Position numbers and translations under genes: made by a program. From Firmicutes bacterium AM55-24TS (lineage in GTDB: Bacteria; Bacillota; Clostridia; UBA1381), in assembly GCA_003460745.1 (NCBI GenBank), contig QTVU01000073.1, positions 1 through 9,767 on the forward strand: a stretch of DNA of 9,767 nt, read 5' to 3'. The first letter of the stretch is position 1; every line of letters begins with the position of its first letter. This document shows positions 1-6,504 of this stretch, one piece after another. Below the pieces are notes generated by a model that did no database searches, was not told the origin of the DNA, and saw only the letters and a program-made list of their open reading frames with translations.

Positions 1-81
1 TATAATACAAAACGAATCAAGCAGTCACTGGGCTATATGAGTCCGGCAGAGTACAGACATAGTCTTGGATTAACAGCATAA
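1..81 (+). CDS. IS3-family transposase (OrfB), C-terminal 26 codons
   Basis: Frame 1 reads to a TAA at 79-81. The peptide contains KRIKQSLGYMSPAEYR, the hallmark end of the DDE integrase-core transposase (OrfB) of IS3-family elements, where an N-x-x-R-x-(K/H)-x-x-L-G-(Y/x)-x-(S/T)-P-x-x-(Y/F) tail closes the protein. The 5' part of the gene lies outside the window, so catalytic residues cannot be checked. The sub-group (IS150-like or other) is not decidable from 26 residues. It reads toward the kinase gene, which it overlaps on the opposite strand because the kinase frame runs into the IS. Confidence 0.85.
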   Translation, partial: YNTKRIKQSLGYMSPAEYRHSLGLTA

Positions 82-115
82 AATAGTCCAAGAATATGTC
101 CGCACCTCCCTCTCA
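1..115 (+). mobile_element. Right end of an IS3-family insertion sequence (left part off-window)
   Basis: The transposase stop at 81 is followed by a short non-coding tail. Read from the outside inwards on the minus strand, this tail contains GCGGACATATTCTTGGAC; terminal repeats of IS150-like members have a comparable TTGGAC block some 15-25 bp from the tip. IS3 elements end in CA-3', and two CA dinucleotides fit, at 103-104 and 114-115, so the true end is one of these or close by. The other terminal repeat and the target duplication lie outside the window. Confidence 0.65.
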
Positions 116-1016
116 TATATTGCTCTTGCTCACGGTTGCTGCGGACATAGCCGGTAGATTCTTGTATCGGATTAACCAGATTGTAACGTCTTATATCTGT
201 ATACATATGTATCATATTGTTAAGGTCAAAGAAAACAGCAATTATAGTCGGAAGGATAAATATTACACCAATCAGTATGTACAGATATATTTTGAAAGGG
301 AACAGAAAATCATCAACTTTAATCATTGAAAGTTTAAATTTTAGTTTATCAACATTTTTGTATCTTGATGCTATTTCACTTTGCGTGCATTTCTTTATTA
401 TTTTGCCAAGCCTTCCGCGAATTTTTGATTTTTTATCGGTGGTATTTTTTGTAAGCATAAATTTCATAAGCATACCGATTGCGTAAATATCCGTTCGATT
501 GTCGGATTGAGTTCCGACTCCGCCTTGTTCGGGTGCCATAAAAATCGGCGTACCGGCAAAAACAGTATCTTTTGGTGTGTTGATTTTGTTCAATCTCGAA
601 TTGCCGAAGTCAATAAGATAAAATTTGTCCTCTATTTGCGAATACATCACATTATTCGGAGAAATATCTCTGTGAATTAAGTTATCGTTGTGAATCGGTT
701 TTAATATGTTGCATAGTGCGGTTGCCATTTTGATAACAAACTTTTTGCCGAAACAGGTACCTTTACTAAGCATTGATTCTATTGTGTAGCCCTGTATACA
801 TTCTTCATATAATATGTATTTATCGTTTTCGGGACTGTAAAATAATTCTTTGATTTTAGGTACACCGTCATAATCCTTTTCTTGAATTATTTTGTATATT
901 TCAAATTGTGGTCTGTCAAGTATTTTCTTAATGTATAGTTTGTCATCTTCTGTACATTTTACTCTGAATGTAGTAAGATTGTCGTTTAACGGACATATAA
1001 TTCTGTATTTTATCAT
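33..1016 (-). CDS. Membrane-anchored Ser/Thr protein kinase, 3' end replaced by IS sequence
   Basis: Eukaryotic-type (Hanks) kinase fold in the cytoplasm. Visible motifs are the VAIK-type lysine K30 (YIKKIL), the catalytic loop H115-R116-D117 with N122, the metal-binding D136-F137-G138, A161-P162-E163 and the DxxxxG of subdomain IX at D176. A canonical glycine-rich loop is not seen; the N-terminus is short and the nucleotide-binding lobe is minimal. One hydrophobic helix spans about 241-263, so the rest would be outside the membrane. That outer part is only about 64 residues, and the last 27 or so (below base 115) are encoded by the IS, ending at a TAG inside the transposase gene read backwards. 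The native sensor or tail region is therefore probably lost. The start ATG (1014-1016) has a GGGGGG ribosome site 7 nt upstream. The gene is divergent from the XRE operon. The kinase assignment is strong; substrate unknown. Confidence 0.9.
   Translation of the reverse strand: MIKYRIICPLNDNLTTFRVKCTEDDKLYIKKILDRPQFEIYKIIQEKDYDGVPKIKELFYSPENDKYILYEECIQGYTIESMLSKGTCFGKKFVIKMATALCNILKPIHNDNLIHRDISPNNVMYSQIEDKFYLIDFGNSRLNKINTPKDTVFAGTPIFMAPEQGGVGTQSDNRTDIYAIGMLMKFMLTKNTTDKKSKIRGRLGKIIKKCTQSEIASRYKNVDKLKFKLSMIKVDDFLFPFKIYLYILIGVIFILPTIIAVFFDLNNMIHMYTDIRRYNLVNPIQESTGYVRSNREQEQYMRGRCGHILGLFYAVNPRLCLYSAGLI
95..150. repeat. 10-bp perfect inverted repeat spanning the IS/kinase junction
   Basis: TATGTCCGCA at 95-104 is repeated inverted as TGCGGACATA at 141-150, with 36 bp between. 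The left arm is in or at the IS terminal repeat and the right arm is in the kinase tail. It may be chance, a pre-existing target feature, or a scar from a second IS end. Confidence 0.5.
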
Positions 1017-1023
1017 AAATATT

Positions 1024-1067
1024 CCCCCCTATATACTAAGTATACCATTAATTTCTTCATATATCAA
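1024..1067 (-). promoter_or_regulatory. Sigma-A promoter and RBS of the kinase gene
   Basis: On the minus strand TTGATA (1067-1062) is followed after exactly 17 bp by TATACT (1044-1039), a near-consensus vegetative promoter. A G-rich ribosome site (1029-1024) lies 7 nt before the ATG, giving a short leader. Confidence 0.7.
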
Positions 1068-1074
1068 CAAGATA

Positions 1075-1084
1075 TTTGTACAAA
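1075..1084. promoter_or_regulatory. Candidate operator palindrome upstream of the kinase -35
   Basis: TTTGTACAAA is a perfect 10-bp palindrome lying 7 bp upstream of the kinase -35 box. A related half-site, ATTTGTG, overlaps the -35 of the divergent operon at 1204-1210. The adjacent XRE-family regulator is the obvious candidate to bind here. Binding is inference; the palindrome itself is seen. Confidence 0.35.
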
Positions 1085-1242
1085 ACACACAAACAAATTA
1101 ACCCTGCCAGGAACTGCAAAAGCGATTGCAAGAGATTATAATGAAATTATCAAATTGATACGGGGAGTGTCAAACTCTAAGATTAACACTGACAGTCCGA
1201 TACATTTGTGTCGCATTTTGATAAAATATAGAATAATATAAT
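1083..1242 (+). other. Divergent intergenic region with an unexplained open stretch
   Basis: One plus frame stays open from about 1083 to a TAA at 1240-1242 (53 codons), with coding-like content around AIARDYNEIIKLIRGVSNSK, but no ATG and no ribosome site in front. It might be a gene remnant or simply the leader of the XRE operon. I recognise no family in it. Confidence 0.2.
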
Positions 1243-1252
1243 CTGGTAGGAG
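1206..1252 (+). promoter_or_regulatory. Promoter and RBS of the XRE/SPFH operon
   Basis: TTGTGT (1206-1211) is 17 bp before TAGAAT (1229-1234). A second -10-like TATAAT sits at 1237-1242 but lacks a good -35 at normal spacing. The ribosome site AGGAG (1248-1252) decides the start of the regulator: it is 1 nt from the GTG at 1254 but 10 nt from the GTG at 1263. Confidence 0.5.
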
Positions 1253-1262
1253 TGTGAAAAGT

Positions 1263-1709
1263 GTGGCAAAAAAAATGTCAGAATTGAAAACAGAGGAGCT
1301 GACTGAAATATTAAAACAAACAACAGATATAGATGTTTTTTTAGATGACAATGAGTTACTTCCGAATGTATCTTTAGCAGAATATATTAATGAACTTGTG
1401 GAAGAAAAAAAGACTAAAATTGCGGATGTTGCAAGAAAGGCACATATGAGTTCGTCATATTTGTATAAATTGGGTGAGGGAAAACGTAAGTCACCGACGC
1501 GAAATAAAGCCTTGCAGATTTGTTTCGGACTTGGACTGGATATAGATGAAAGTAATGAACTTTTGAAATTAGCGGGCGTAGGTGTGCTTTATTCAAAAAT
1601 TGCACGCGACAGCATTATTATGTTTTGTCTGGAAAAAAAACACAGCATTTTAAAGTGTGAAGAATTGCTTGAAAAATACAAGGAACTGTCAATTATTAAT
1701 GAGAAGTAA
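1263..1709 (+). CDS. XRE-family helix-turn-helix regulator
   Basis: About 148 residues and cytoplasmic. The DNA-binding region lies at about 38-80: LAEYINELVEEKK leads into a helix-turn-helix (IADVARKAHMSSSYLYKL) followed by GEGKRKSPTR, the wing typical of Cro/CI-type domains. The rest (81-148) is helical and has no recognised ligand domain. An N-terminal extension of about 35 residues is acidic and may serve for dimerisation or interaction. GTG 1263 is preferred over GTG 1254 because of AGGAG spacing; ATG 1275 is too far downstream. The gene is the first of the plus-strand operon, 19 nt before the SPFH gene, and divergent from the kinase, so a kinase-regulated or autoregulatory role is plausible but inferred. 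Confidence 0.8.
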   Translation: MAKKMSELKTEELTEILKQTTDIDVFLDDNELLPNVSLAEYINELVEEKKTKIADVARKAHMSSSYLYKLGEGKRKSPTRNKALQICFGLGLDIDESNELLKLAGVGVLYSKIARDSIIMFCLEKKHSILKCEELLEKYKELSIINEK

Positions 1710-1728
1710 TTATATGGGGTGAAATTAT

Positions 1729-2907
1729 ATGGACATTTTTAAAGTAATTAAATGTGACGGTAAAGATTGCGGAAACGACGTGTTTGTGTGGAAATTTCCG
1801 GGTGAGGATTTTAATACACTATCACAACTGATTGTACATGAGTCACAAGAGGCAATATTTTTTAAAGACGGACAAGCGCTTGATACGTTCGGACCGGGAA
1901 GATATACATTACATTCGCAGAATATACCGCTTATTCGCAGATTGGTTAATTTACCGTTTAACGGTGAATCGCCGTTCCATTGTGAAGTATATTTTATAAA
2001 TAAAACCGTATCAATGAATATTCGTTGGGGTACACCGACGCCGCTTCAAATTGAAGACGCAAAATATCGTATTATGATACCTGTAAGAATGTTCGGACAA
2101 TTTGCGATACAGGTTGCGGAGAGTAAAAAGCTGTTGATTAAATTAGTAGGAACGACTCGTGAATTTAATCAGAAAACTTTATCCGATTGTTTTAAGGGGA
2201 TTTTGCTTACAAACATAAGAGATTATGTTGCCAAAATGTTTGTGCAGAAAGAAATTTCAATTCTTGAAATACAATCATATTTGAAAGAAATATCAAACAC
2301 AATAGCCGATGATTTGAGAGCGGAATTTACGGAATACGGATTGGAACTTGTCAATTTCAACGTAAATGAAATATCCGTTCCCGAAAACGACCCCGCGTAT
2401 TTGGAACTTCGTAAGGCGAAGTCCGAAAGAGCAAAGATGGATATACTCGGATATAATTATCAGCAGGAAAGAATGTTCAACGTTCTTGACAGAGCTGCGT
2501 CAAACGAGGGTACTTCGTCAGCCGTGATGGGTGCCGGAATGGGACTCGGGATGGGTTTGAATGTCGGAAATGCAGTAGGCGGAGCAATGAATGAGGCAAT
2601 CAACGACAATATAAAACCTCAAAATAATGAGCAGGAAAAACCGGAACAACCGCATGAGGATAACGGTATTGTTTGTGAAAACTGCGGTGCAAAGTTGCCG
2701 GAGGGAGCAAAATTCTGTTTAGGTTGCGGTCAGAAGATAGTTCCGAAAGGTAAAAAAATCTGCCCATCGTGCAATGCCGAATTGCCCGAAGAGGCAAAGT
2801 TCTGTTTTGTGTGCGGTGAAAAACTTGAAAAGACTTGTTCAAAATGTGGCGCTGTAATTCAACCGGGAGCAAAATTCTGCCTTGAATGCGGTGAAAAGGT
2901 ACAGTAG
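1729..2907 (+). CDS. SPFH/Band-7 protein with three C-terminal zinc ribbons (YdjI-like)
   Basis: 392 residues. The first 240 or so match the SPFH (stomatin/prohibitin-like) group represented by B. subtilis YdjI: an opening VIKCDGKDCGNDVFVWKFP, an EAIFFKDG...FGPGRYTL strand pair, and a helical part rich in charged residues. A Gly/Met-rich linker follows (about 263-292, GMGLGMGLNVGNAVGGA). Then come three CxxC...CxxC ribbons: C316/C319/C330/C333, C345/C348/C359/C362 and C370/C373/C384/C387. There is no signal peptide or membrane helix, so it is probably a cytoplasmic scaffold recruited to the membrane; YdjI is known to work with a PspA paralogue and zinc-ribbon membrane proteins in the SigW-controlled ydjFGHI operon. 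ATG 1729 follows GGGGTGA at 1716-1722. Family call firm, role inferred. Confidence 0.88.
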   Translation: MDIFKVIKCDGKDCGNDVFVWKFPGEDFNTLSQLIVHESQEAIFFKDGQALDTFGPGRYTLHSQNIPLIRRLVNLPFNGESPFHCEVYFINKTVSMNIRWGTPTPLQIEDAKYRIMIPVRMFGQFAIQVAESKKLLIKLVGTTREFNQKTLSDCFKGILLTNIRDYVAKMFVQKEISILEIQSYLKEISNTIADDLRAEFTEYGLELVNFNVNEISVPENDPAYLELRKAKSERAKMDILGYNYQQERMFNVLDRAASNEGTSSAVMGAGMGLGMGLNVGNAVGGAMNEAINDNIKPQNNEQEKPEQPHEDNGIVCENCGAKLPEGAKFCLGCGQKIVPKGKKICPSCNAELPEEAKFCFVCGEKLEKTCSKCGAVIQPGAKFCLECGEKVQ

Positions 2908-2923
2908 GAGATGAAATGATATA

Positions 2924-3616
2924 ATGGAAAATGTAATTTGTCCAAATTGCGGTTTTCAGTTTCCGCTTGATAAATCAAGAGATTTTTGCTTTTGTTTAAA
3001 ATGCGGTACTAAAATAGAAGTGCCGAAATATGAAGAAATTCAACCGGAAGTACAAAAGGTAAAACCGACAGAACAACCGGAAGTAAAAAATGAAACACCG
3101 AAGAATGAACCGAAAAGTAAGGTTGACAGTGCTTTGGAAGAGGTTGAATTTTATTACGATACAAGTTTTAATAAAAAGGAATATGCAGATACGGAAAATC
3201 AACCTACATATTATTTGAAAGCACAGGATTTACTTATTGACTTGTCTACGGAATTTGAAACAGATTGGCGTATATGGTGGGAAGTATCAAAGCCCATTGA
3301 TTACAAGTGTACGGAATTTACGGAGGAGTGCCGTCCGTATACGGTAAATGATATGTATTTTCAAAGGGCGGTTGACTATGCACCGATTGAACAGAAGAAA
3401 GAGCTTATAAAACTCGGTGATGAATATAAAGAGAGAAAAGAAAAGTTTTTCAAAAAGTTTGATGAGCAGGCTGAAAAAAGAAAAGCGGAAGAAAAGGAAC
3501 GGCTTGAAAAAGAAAAGGCAGAAGAACAACGGCGATTAGAAAAAGAGAAAGCAGAAAAAGAAAAGGCAGAGAAAGAACGATTAGAAAAAGAAAAAGCAGA
3601 AAAAGAAAAGGCGTAG
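2924..3616 (+). CDS. Zinc-ribbon/coiled-coil protein, N-terminal part of a frameshifted gene
   Basis: 230 residues in the present frame. A zinc ribbon opens it (C6/C9 with C24/C27), followed by a Pro/Glu/Lys-rich linker (about 35-70), a helical domain (about 75-165, with DWRIWWEVSKPID), and a long charged coiled coil of KEKAE/ERLEK repeats that is cut by a TAG at 3614-3616. The A/G-rich coding pattern continues past the stop. In another frame it leads into a folded C-terminal domain (3811-4212), so the two ORFs are very likely halves of one protein of about 400 residues. The start lies 16 nt after the SPFH stop; the nearer ATGs at 2911 and 2916 run into stops at once. I do not recognise a named family for the helical domain. 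Likely a soluble adaptor of the SPFH protein (inference from shared zinc ribbons and operon). Confidence 0.75.
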   Translation: MENVICPNCGFQFPLDKSRDFCFCLKCGTKIEVPKYEEIQPEVQKVKPTEQPEVKNETPKNEPKSKVDSALEEVEFYYDTSFNKKEYADTENQPTYYLKAQDLLIDLSTEFETDWRIWWEVSKPIDYKCTEFTEECRPYTVNDMYFQRAVDYAPIEQKKELIKLGDEYKERKEKFFKKFDEQAEKRKAEEKERLEKEKAEEQRRLEKEKAEKEKAEKERLEKEKAEKEKA

Positions 3617-3715
3617 AAGAGCGATTAAGAGAAAGAGAAAGTAGAAAGAACGATTAGAAAAAGAAAAAGCAGAAAAAGAAAAGGCGTAGAAGAGCGATTA
3701 AGAGAAAGAGAAAGT
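3570..3715 (+). repeat. Perfect tandem duplication, 2 x 73 bp, in the coiled-coil region
   Basis: 3570-3642 and 3643-3715 are identical base for base; identity stops at 3569 on the left and 3716 on the right. 73 is not a multiple of three, so each added copy moves the frame by one. Each copy also contains the GCGTAGAAGAGCGATTAAGA segment whose TAG ends the upstream frame. Deleting one copy alone does not reopen the gene. Deleting one copy plus one base at the TAG does, giving an open frame through to the C-terminal domain. Confidence 0.9.
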
Positions 3716-3810
3716 CGAAAAGCGAGGCGGAAAAGAAAAAGGCAGAGGAAAAAAAGCAAAAGAAAGAGCAAGAAGAAAAACAAAAAGAAGAGGGGACAAA
3801 GCAAATCGCT

Positions 3811-4212
3811 GTGTTAAATCCTCAATTATATGTTGAACTTGTAGGTAAAAATTATGATAAAGTTGACGGCGGATATTTCACAACCAACAATGCAAACGGT
3901 GAAAAAATTATTGTTGCATTGCGTGTTGTTTCAAAAATTATGTATCTAATCGGTTTTCGTGAGGCTGCGAGTAATAATGCGTTATATTGCGATCAATCAA
4001 TGACTGTGAAATTTAATACACAAGGCGATATTGTTGACTTCGGAAACAGACCGATTATGTTTTTGCCGGATAACGGTAAGCTAAATATTTCTTATGTTTA
4101 TACGGGTGACTTGAGCATTAATGATTATAAGCTGGACATAAATGCGGACTACGTTGACCAACTTATGAAAAATTCAAAAAAAGCATTTATAAAAAGTAAG
4201 ATTTTCAAATAG
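3811..4212 (+). CDS. C-terminal domain of the frameshifted zinc-ribbon/coiled-coil gene
   Basis: The frame is open from 3658 and becomes convincing from about 3716, where Lys/Glu-rich sequence (EEKKQKKEQEEKQ) continues the coiled coil. It then enters a folded, beta-rich domain of about 130 residues (from LNPQLYVELVGKNYDKVDGG to KSKIFK). The GTG at 3811 has no ribosome site, so independent translation is unlikely; this is the end of the gene that starts at 2924. No catalytic motif is visible and I do not recognise the domain. It ends 12 nt before the next start. Confidence 0.65.
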   Translation: MLNPQLYVELVGKNYDKVDGGYFTTNNANGEKIIVALRVVSKIMYLIGFREAASNNALYCDQSMTVKFNTQGDIVDFGNRPIMFLPDNGKLNISYVYTGDLSINDYKLDINADYVDQLMKNSKKAFIKSKIFK

Positions 4213-4224
4213 GGGTGATTTTAA

Positions 4225-4590
4225 ATGAGTGAAAGAGTTTGCCCACACTGCGGAGCACCGTTAGAGGGTGTGTCAATTTATGATGATACAATTTGCGATT
4301 ACTGCGGAAGTGAAGTAAAAGGAGAGAAAAGAGAAGAAACTCAGACACAAACTCAAAGAGTAAGAGAAAAATCTAAATATAGAATAAATTGGGTAGATAC
4401 TTATGTAACAGACAGTAATTATACAAATCGACAGAGATGTGTTGCAATTCCAAAAGGTGAAAAAAGAGCGTTAAAATTTAAAGTATATTTCGATGCAGTA
4501 AGAGAAGATGCGATTGAAAATGCAAGGTTGGCTTTCTTTTCATTTAAAACACGAAAGATTGTAGCAGAAGATATGATAAAACAGAATTAA
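4225..4590 (+). CDS. Zinc-ribbon protein, N-terminal part of a probably frameshifted gene
   Basis: 121 residues. A zinc ribbon occupies the N-terminus (C6-P-H-C9 and C24-D-Y-C27), then a Gln/Thr/Arg linker (about 35-50), then the first strands of a beta-rich domain (NWVDTYVTDSNYTN...VAIPKGEKRALKFKVYF...ENARLAFFSF). It stops at TAA 4588-4590 in mid-domain. The -1 frame carries on directly with TELKKGDTTITYQKPIGSF and into the next ORF. One extra A in the AAAA run at 4578-4581 would join the two into a single protein of about 312 residues. AGGGGTGA at 4211-4218 precedes the ATG by 6 nt. Homopolymer context makes a sequencing error or a real single-base deletion equally possible. Confidence 0.75.
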   Translation: MSERVCPHCGAPLEGVSIYDDTICDYCGSEVKGEKREETQTQTQRVREKSKYRINWVDTYVTDSNYTNRQRCVAIPKGEKRALKFKVYFDAVREDAIENARLAFFSFKTRKIVAEDMIKQN

Positions 4591-4655
4591 AAAAGGGAGA
4601 TACTACCATTACATATCAAAAGCCGATTGGTTCTTTTGATGAAGGTGAATATTGG

Positions 4656-5162
4656 GTGGGATTAACTCTTGATGGAGGAACTGATTTTTTCATGTTTAAA
4701 CTCATAATTGGAAATGCACCACGTATTAAAGAATACATAAATACAGCAGGAAACAGAGAAGTTTGTGCACAAAGGGCATTAAATATGTGCAGAACAAGAA
4801 AGTTATCTGCAGCAGGAATGATTCCTGTTCAGTCAAATATTATGAGTATACCATACGGAGCAAAATATAAAGAATTGCTTGGAATACCTGAGGGTGTGGA
4901 AACGTATATGATTTTTGAAACATCTTTAAGAAAAGCAAAAAAAGGATTGGCAATTTGCAGTGACGGAATTTATTTAAAAGCCGATTCCAAAAGAGTACAT
5001 TTAAGCTGGTATGACTTTTTATTGATGCAAATCAGCACTACGGATGGTGGTTTTAAATTATCGGAGTATTGGTTTGTGAATTGGTCGGGAGGATCAGAGT
5101 TAATGGCAGAAATGCTTTCCGATATACAAAGAAGAATTATAGATGATATATATTTTAAATAA
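4656..5162 (+). CDS. C-terminal part of the zinc-ribbon gene, with a PH-like end (tentative)
   Basis: The frame is open through the gap, so coding probably begins at the frameshift near 4581 and not at the GTG at 4656, which has no ribosome site. The first part (EGEYWVGLTLDGG...FFMFKLIIG) completes the beta domain of the upstream ORF. The last 80 or so residues (ETYMIFETSLRKAKKGLAIC, then DGIYLKADSKRVHLSWYDF) have the strand pattern of bacterial PH-like/GRAM-type domains, where a 'GLAI-DGIY' hairpin is followed by a tryptophan strand. That domain call is from pattern only. No membrane helix. The gene stops 32 nt before a membrane-protein gene and is likely cytoplasmic, membrane-associated. 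Confidence 0.65.
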   Translation: MGLTLDGGTDFFMFKLIIGNAPRIKEYINTAGNREVCAQRALNMCRTRKLSAAGMIPVQSNIMSIPYGAKYKELLGIPEGVETYMIFETSLRKAKKGLAICSDGIYLKADSKRVHLSWYDFLLMQISTTDGGFKLSEYWFVNWSGGSELMAEMLSDIQRRIIDDIYFK

Positions 5163-5194
5163 TATAAAAATCGAATAAGAAAGGAATTAATAAT

Positions 5195-5836
5195 ATGAAG
5201 AAAAATTTGATTATATCTTCCGGTATAGTATTTATAATGCTTATTTTATCTACATTGACATTGTTTACGCATACTATAAAAACACCGGCGTTTGTTATAG
5301 GATACATATTTTTAGACATTGCGATTGTATTGCAGATAATTCCTTGGGGAGTTTTGAAATTTAAAAACAATTTGGAATTTTTAAGAGTGCCTTATATCAT
5401 TGCTTACGGAGTATATCTAATTATTCAGTTTATATTGTTTAAGACGGTTATCAGAATGACGCCAATGATTACAATGAGTGTTGTTCTTTTATGCTTGATG
5501 GGTATTGCTCAGCTTATATTGTATGGTGCGTTTGGCAGTATAGAAAAAAATCAGACAAGCGGAGAATATAGTTTCTATACCGAAAGTCAACGCCATATAA
5601 ATTTGATTTTGGTAAGCGTCAATGACGACGGTTTAAAAACTGAATTAAAAAAGGCAGTTGACAATATTAAATACGGTAATCGAAAAAGCAGTGTAAACAG
5701 TATGGAGCTTGAGGACAAGATTGAGGGTACTATTGAGGAAATCGGCAGATATGTTGAATCCAATGAAGTTGTCGAGGCGAAAAAACTTGTTTCTAAATTG
5801 AATTTATTTATTGAAAAAAGAAATGTAATGTGTTAG
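5195..5836 (+). CDS. Four-helix membrane protein with cytoplasmic helical tail
   Basis: 213 residues. Four hydrophobic segments are visible at about 5-25, 32-54, 66-85 and 89-112, followed by a charged, helical C-terminal half (about 113-213) with paired helices (ELEDKIEGTIEEIGRYV, VVEAKKLVSKLNLFIE). This arrangement puts the tail in the cytoplasm, where it could dock the soluble zinc-ribbon/SPFH proteins (inference). AAGGAA at 5181-5186 precedes the ATG by 8 nt. It sits 19 nt upstream of the DUF975 gene. No family recognised and no catalytic motif. Confidence 0.75.
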   Translation: MKKNLIISSGIVFIMLILSTLTLFTHTIKTPAFVIGYIFLDIAIVLQIIPWGVLKFKNNLEFLRVPYIIAYGVYLIIQFILFKTVIRMTPMITMSVVLLCLMGIAQLILYGAFGSIEKNQTSGEYSFYTESQRHINLILVSVNDDGLKTELKKAVDNIKYGNRKSSVNSMELEDKIEGTIEEIGRYVESNEVVEAKKLVSKLNLFIEKRNVMC

Positions 5837-5855
5837 CGGAAGGAGAGAAAAAATA

Positions 5856-6482
5856 ATGAATTTTGATATCAGTGCAATGAAATTACGTGCAAAGAGTTTG
5901 GTAAAACAGTGTGGTATGACGCCGGCACTTATAGAGGCAATGTTATGGGGGTTGAGAGTGATTGCTGTTATGTGTGGATCTTTGAGTACACAGAATGGGT
6001 CAATAGGAGGCTATATCATATCGGGTGTTACAACGTTGCTTTTGATATTTTTGCCTGTGGGAAGTGAATGGTATACTTTAAATGTGGCAAGAGAAGAAAC
6101 GCCGGAGTTTCAATCGGTTTTTGACGGCATCACAAAAATGCCGATTAAGGTGCTTTTAATTACGATAATAAGAAGTATTATGTGCTATGTATTTGCTATA
6201 TTTTTAATTGTTCCGATAATATTCCCGATATATTGGTTCAGACCTGTTTTCTACATAGCAAAGGACAAACCGGGAATGTCGTTTATAAAAGTTATGGCTG
6301 AAAGTATTAAATTGATGAAAGGCAATAAAATGGCTTGGTTTAAACTTGATTTGTCATTCATCGGTTGGTATATATTAAATACAGTTACACTTGGTTTTGC
6401 AGGTTTTTATTCGTTGCCGATTATGAAAACAACGTATGCGGAATTTTATGACTTTATCAAGGGTAAGAATGAAATGTTCTGA
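5856..6482 (+). CDS. DUF975-family integral membrane protein
   Basis: 208 residues. The C-terminal signature is typical of DUF975: ESIKLMKGNKMAWFKLDLSF, then IGWYILNTVTLG, then TTYAEFYDF. Hydrophobic segments lie at about 27-42, 52-69, 97-128 (likely two spans) and 164-188. Function of the family is unknown. A strong AAGGAGAG site (5840-5847) is 8 nt before the ATG. The gene is closely packed with its neighbours (19 nt before, 22 nt after), so it is co-transcribed with the envelope set. Confidence 0.85.
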   Translation: MNFDISAMKLRAKSLVKQCGMTPALIEAMLWGLRVIAVMCGSLSTQNGSIGGYIISGVTTLLLIFLPVGSEWYTLNVAREETPEFQSVFDGITKMPIKVLLITIIRSIMCYVFAIFLIVPIIFPIYWFRPVFYIAKDKPGMSFIKVMAESIKLMKGNKMAWFKLDLSFIGWYILNTVTLGFAGFYSLPIMKTTYAEFYDFIKGKNEMF

Positions 6483-6504
6483 TTTTCGGAAAGGGGAATT
6501 TATT

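Noticed and set aside
3287..3529. Antisense Phe/Leu-rich ORFs opposite the coiled-coil gene
   Set aside because: They are the mirror of Lys/Glu codons, have no ribosome site and resemble no protein; similar mirror ORFs lie opposite the SPFH gene and the recombinase.
3570..3715. Phase variation by repeat copy number
   Set aside because: Every copy carries the TAG met by the upstream frame, so no number of copies reopens the gene without a further base change.
4578..4594. Programmed -1 ribosomal frameshift joining the two zinc-ribbon ORFs
   Set aside because: No X-XXY-YYZ heptamer occurs before the stop, the six-A run lies after it, and no clear downstream stem-loop is seen.
6436..6504. Earlier ATG of the lipoprotein at 6436
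   Set aside because: It overlaps the DUF975 gene, lacks an RBS and would hide the signal peptide; ATG 6505 has both.
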